A stretch of DNA of 64,000 nt from Climacium dendroides (Eukaryota > Streptophyta > Bryopsida > Hypnales > Climaciaceae). Position numbers and translations under genes: made by a program. The stretch lies in the NCBI GenBank assembly GCA_950106755.1, contig OX467082.1, forward strand, positions 4,774,001 through 4,838,000. Reading direction: 5' to 3'. Positions 60,815 through 64,000 of this stretch are shown in pieces. Within the stretch, counting starts at the first letter, position 1; each line of letters starts with the position of its first letter. The notes beneath the pieces were generated by a model that worked only from the letters and a program-made list of their open reading frames with translations, was not told where the DNA came from and ran no database searches.

Positions 60815-62080
60815 TGGATCATTGGCATAATTTTTTGAATTTTAAAAAAACTAAAAAATTAAAAAACTAAATAGAAATGCAACTTCATCAATTGAAGAGA
60901 CATGGTTCATCAAAAAATAATTTCAATTTCAATTCGTAACTAGAAGCAATAGTTATGTCATTAAAAGTAAAAATAGATGAGTTGGGGCAACTAAACATTG
61001 TTAAATCTTGAAATAAAAGCCTAAGAATTATTTTTCTATTGGATATATTTTATCTATATAGATAAAAAAAACACATTTACTCATGCTATTTGGCTTATTT
61101 ATGTGAAAGTTATGAAATTTTTTGTTTTGGGGCAATTAAAGTATTTTTATGAAAGATTTGTTTTTAACCTAATTTTCACGATTTTAAAAAGACCCATAAA
61201 GGTATTCCCAAGGGACAATTGAATGTTTGGGTGGGTTCTTACAAAGACAATCTTGAATGAAGATTTTTAAAATTTTGATTCATGGTGACAATTTTTGATG
61301 ATTTTATCAAAAAAACTCCCTTTCTCCTTCAAAGGTTGAGATTTCTTGCTAGAACAACCTCATCATTAAGATTGATATGTTTCAATTGCATCTTAGAGTT
61401 ATTAACAATTCAAGCTTAATTTCCATCTTGTATCTATTTCAACATATCATTTTTTAAAACAATGGGATCCACATTTTTTTTTTGAATTTTTTTCCTAGAC
61501 TTCCAACTCTCAATTCTTTTCTAGATAGATATTTCACCTTAAAACTTATAGTACAAATTTCAAGTTAAAACAATTCAAAGTCTTATAATCAAACATAGAA
61601 AGGAACAAAGAAAAATGCAATTTTACTTTTAAACTAGTTTAGCACAAGATCCTATAGTTGAACATGCCCAAGTAACAAGTTTTTATTATTTTTGCACCTT
61701 ACAAAAGAAATGACACTTTTGGAGTTTACTTATTTTTTAATGATTCATAACTTATTCCAAAGAGGTTGATAAACAATGAAACAACTAGGGTTAGAAGTTG
61801 TTCCTCTCCTATTTTAAGAAAAAAAAATTTGATTGTTTTTTTTGAAGGTTTCAGCCTTCCAAGCTTCCATTCATTGTAATTTTGAGGCTATAAATTTTTT
61901 CTTTTGGAGGAATATTTTGACAATAGATCCCCCTATTTCAATGGATGAAAATTGTTGAATTGCTACAAAATCCAAGACAATATCACTCTATTGGTGATGA
62001 ATTCACACTTTGAGATGAACACATGCGTTTTCATTCATGTTTTATTTCCTCATCCATGTCTTGTATTTTCTCATCCATGT
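60815..62080. other. Gene-free AT-rich stretch
   Basis: Nothing recognisable up to the rise in GC at about 62.08 kb. Confidence 0.45.
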
Positions 62081-63313
62081 CCATGGAAGAGAAGAGAATA
62101 CACTACAGTAACGGCTTCCCTGCAGATCGCTTTCTGCACTGCCCCAGAATGATGACCTCCGCCCAGCGCGTCCAGCACCCCTCTCCAAAAGGAGTCAGTG
62201 CTTCCAAGGACCCAAGGACACCCCACCTGCAGTGACCTCAACTTGCTCCGTCTTTCTTCGTGACAGTTTCACAAAAGGTTTCCAAGTCCGTGCAAGCTCC
62301 ACGTACCTGACATTATGCACCTTGAGCCATCGAAGTCAGGGCCTTCAGCTGATTGAACTGACCGCATTGCATAGTTTATTTTATTAATTACGGATTGATA
62401 GTGACCAGGATGAGCTAGTTTGTGCGTCGTGGTGCAACTTACACAATCAAGACCAGGTCCTGATCGAGTCATGACTTCGATCTGATCATCTAGACTAGCT
62501 TCAATCCAACAATGAAGATCTGGCGATGTGCTGATTGCTGATGGGCTAGCAGACACAAAAGGTGAGGTAAGAACGATATGATACCCTGGTCTGCAGAAAG
62601 GTTAGCTTGGCGTTGGGAGTCGTGCTGATGGTGAAAGCCTGTGAAGTGGAGTCACCTGGAGGACAACAAGTTCTGCAGGCATCTTTCAAGTGCAGTACCA
62701 AATTGACAAAAGCCATTGGTCTGAATGGAGACCTTTACGGTGGAAAACGATTAACAGTCTTACTGACAATGAGAGTCGCAAACAATTTCTGGACACCGAA
62801 AACAGTCGATCGGGTGCATTCTTCTATAAGAAGCAAAGTGCTCACTCCATTCTCTTCACCAAATTACTATTGTTGTTCTGACTTGTTTCAGGTGGGGAAT
62901 CAATGCTTGCTCCTGTTTGAAAATTTCATGCTGTCCATTAAAAAATATTTCAGTTTTCAGCTATTTGGAACAATCTGTTTTGAATAACGAGCTCTGTATT
63001 GGATTGGCAGAGCAGACATTCATAAAGCCTTATGTGTAACTTTGTTTTGCCCTTCGTTTCCAGGAATGTAATTGTGCTAGTGTTTCGCAATTTTATCATT
63101 TAATTTCTTGGAATCAGCACATGCATTTGGGCCTTTATCCAGTCATTGCACTCACACTTTGCTATTGCATTTTTTTCCTTAAACGGCAGAAAAGATGTTA
63201 CTCGATCAACTAAACATTCTGATGATGTTGATGGCATGCAAGTTATTTACAGGAGCAAGGAGACATCCAAGAGGAGGCTTGTGTCGTGGCGAATTACAAT
63301 TTCAGGGGAGACC
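62081..63313. promoter_or_regulatory. GC-richer upstream region of the phytocyanin gene
   Basis: GC content rises here and stays moderate to the phytocyanin start at 63314. Open frames on both strands (for example a 95-codon - strand frame at 62269-62556 and a + strand frame at 62607-62987) match no family I recognise. It is most likely promoter/5' UTR, possibly with a decayed gene fragment. Confidence 0.35.
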
Positions 63314-63494
63314 ATGAGGATTTCTGTGGTGGTCACCATGATTTTCACAATGGTGCTCAATATGGTGCCAGGCATGGTAGCAGTGGAGCACAAGATTGGA
63401 GGCACTCTGGGATGGAGTTACCCTCCCACCCAAGGAGCCGGGTACTTCGCCAACTGGGCTGCTCAAAACCAGTTTCGTGTTGGTGACTCCCTTT
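63314..63494 (+). CDS. Phytocyanin (blue-copper family), first exon only
   Basis: Phytocyanins are small secreted or membrane-anchored plant cupredoxin-like proteins of the cell surface, proposed to carry electrons or act in signalling. The ATG at 63314 opens a 23-residue hydrophobic signal peptide (MRISVVVTMIFTMVLNMV...MVA), then VEHKIGGTLGW, GYFANWAAQNQFRVGDSL, the family pattern (xVGGxxGW...YxxWAxxxxFxxGDxLxF). A donor TTT|GTAAGT falls after GDSL in phase 1, where phytocyanin genes usually have their intron. The copper-ligand His, Cys, His and Met/Gln are encoded downstream, outside the window, so plantacyanin, uclacyanin, stellacyanin and early-nodulin-like types cannot be separated. In-frame upstream codons back to 63146 were not taken as start because the signal peptide begins at the chosen Met. 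Confidence 0.88.
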
Positions 63495-64000
63495 GTAAGT
63501 GGCCCCTGCTTTCCTTTGTCTCCAGCTTGCCACACAAATCTCGCAAACTAAGAAGTTAGTCTGAACTTCGCAAACATGTGCAGTGCATTAGCTTGAATCG
63601 AACATTCAACATTGAAAGTGCTGCATCTCTCTTGAAGTAAAAAAAGAGGATAAAGTTTAGGTCACTTTACGCGTTTCAACATACTTAGGGGTGATGATAT
63701 TAGGAGAGCATTATATAGCTGTAAAGAGAAATTTGAGTACTATAGTCGAATCTGTTGAGATCAAATATTTATCACTGTAGATGAATTTCTTATACAATTT
63801 CAAAGCGGGAGGATGTAGGCAACCCCGTTTCCATTCAAATACGAGTGGTCGCAGACATTTACAGAAGCTGCTTATGCTTACATCTCTTGCTAATAAGTCA
63901 AGTCAAATCCAAGTGAACGTATGGATGAGTAACAGGGGTTGGTACAGGAGACGGGATCAATTCCCTGACGGATTTCGTATCCTCTACCTTGAGAAACTAA
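63495..64000 (+). other. Phytocyanin intron 1, cut by the window edge
   Basis: It begins GTAAGTGG. No exon-2 sequence (a His-Asn-Val region followed by Cys) is recognisable before the right edge. Confidence 0.6.

Noticed and set aside
1..64000. tRNA, rRNA or other structured RNA genes
   Set aside because: No tRNA B-box-like segment with matching arms and no rRNA sequence was noticed by eye; a covariance-model scan would be needed to exclude them.

Overview
The window is nuclear DNA from a land plant. Three plant gene families anchor this: a plant-specific 'stress response NST1-like' protein, protein-L-isoaspartate O-methyltransferase, and a phytocyanin. All have GT-AG introns and lie in long AT-rich intergenic DNA full of old inverted-repeat transposons. 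The low gene density (three recognisable genes and one dead gene in 64 kb) suggests a large genome, perhaps a gymnosperm or fern, but the sequence alone does not settle the lineage.

Layout. 1-9.6 kb is AT-rich intergenic DNA with three nested miniature inverted-repeat elements and tandem duplications. 9.6-19.1 kb is the NST1-like gene (+ strand; nine coding exons, 1395 aa) with a GC-rich, microsatellite-bearing promoter/5' UTR region. 19.6-28.1 kb holds, on the - strand, three separated remnants in the correct 5'-to-3' order of one dead GDSL-type lipase/esterase gene (exon-1 remnant at 28.1-27.6, middle remnant at 22.1-21.9, last-exon remnant at 19.9-19.6 kb); three inverted-repeat elements with CATTAG ends sit between them. 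29.2-31.15 kb is a seven-exon PIMT gene (- strand, 288 aa) with a TATA box at 31.51 kb; its last exon appears frameshifted just before the usual C-terminal Ser-Arg-Glu motif. 31.5-62 kb is mostly gene-free and carries several small transposon families, a 74-bp-armed hairpin with a short target-site duplication, and an isolated GC-rich island (44.9-46.8 kb) followed by an unrecognised 217-codon ORF. 63.3 kb to the right edge holds the first exon of a phytocyanin whose remaining exons lie outside the window.

The genes do not form a functional cluster: each has its own promoter. The most informative non-gene signal is a set of TA-flanked inverted-repeat elements (ends AGG...CCT) with empty and filled sites visible inside the window, so nesting order and target site can be read directly. 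All exon joins were worked out by eye from splice consensus, reading-frame continuity and remembered family sequence; no alignment was run.
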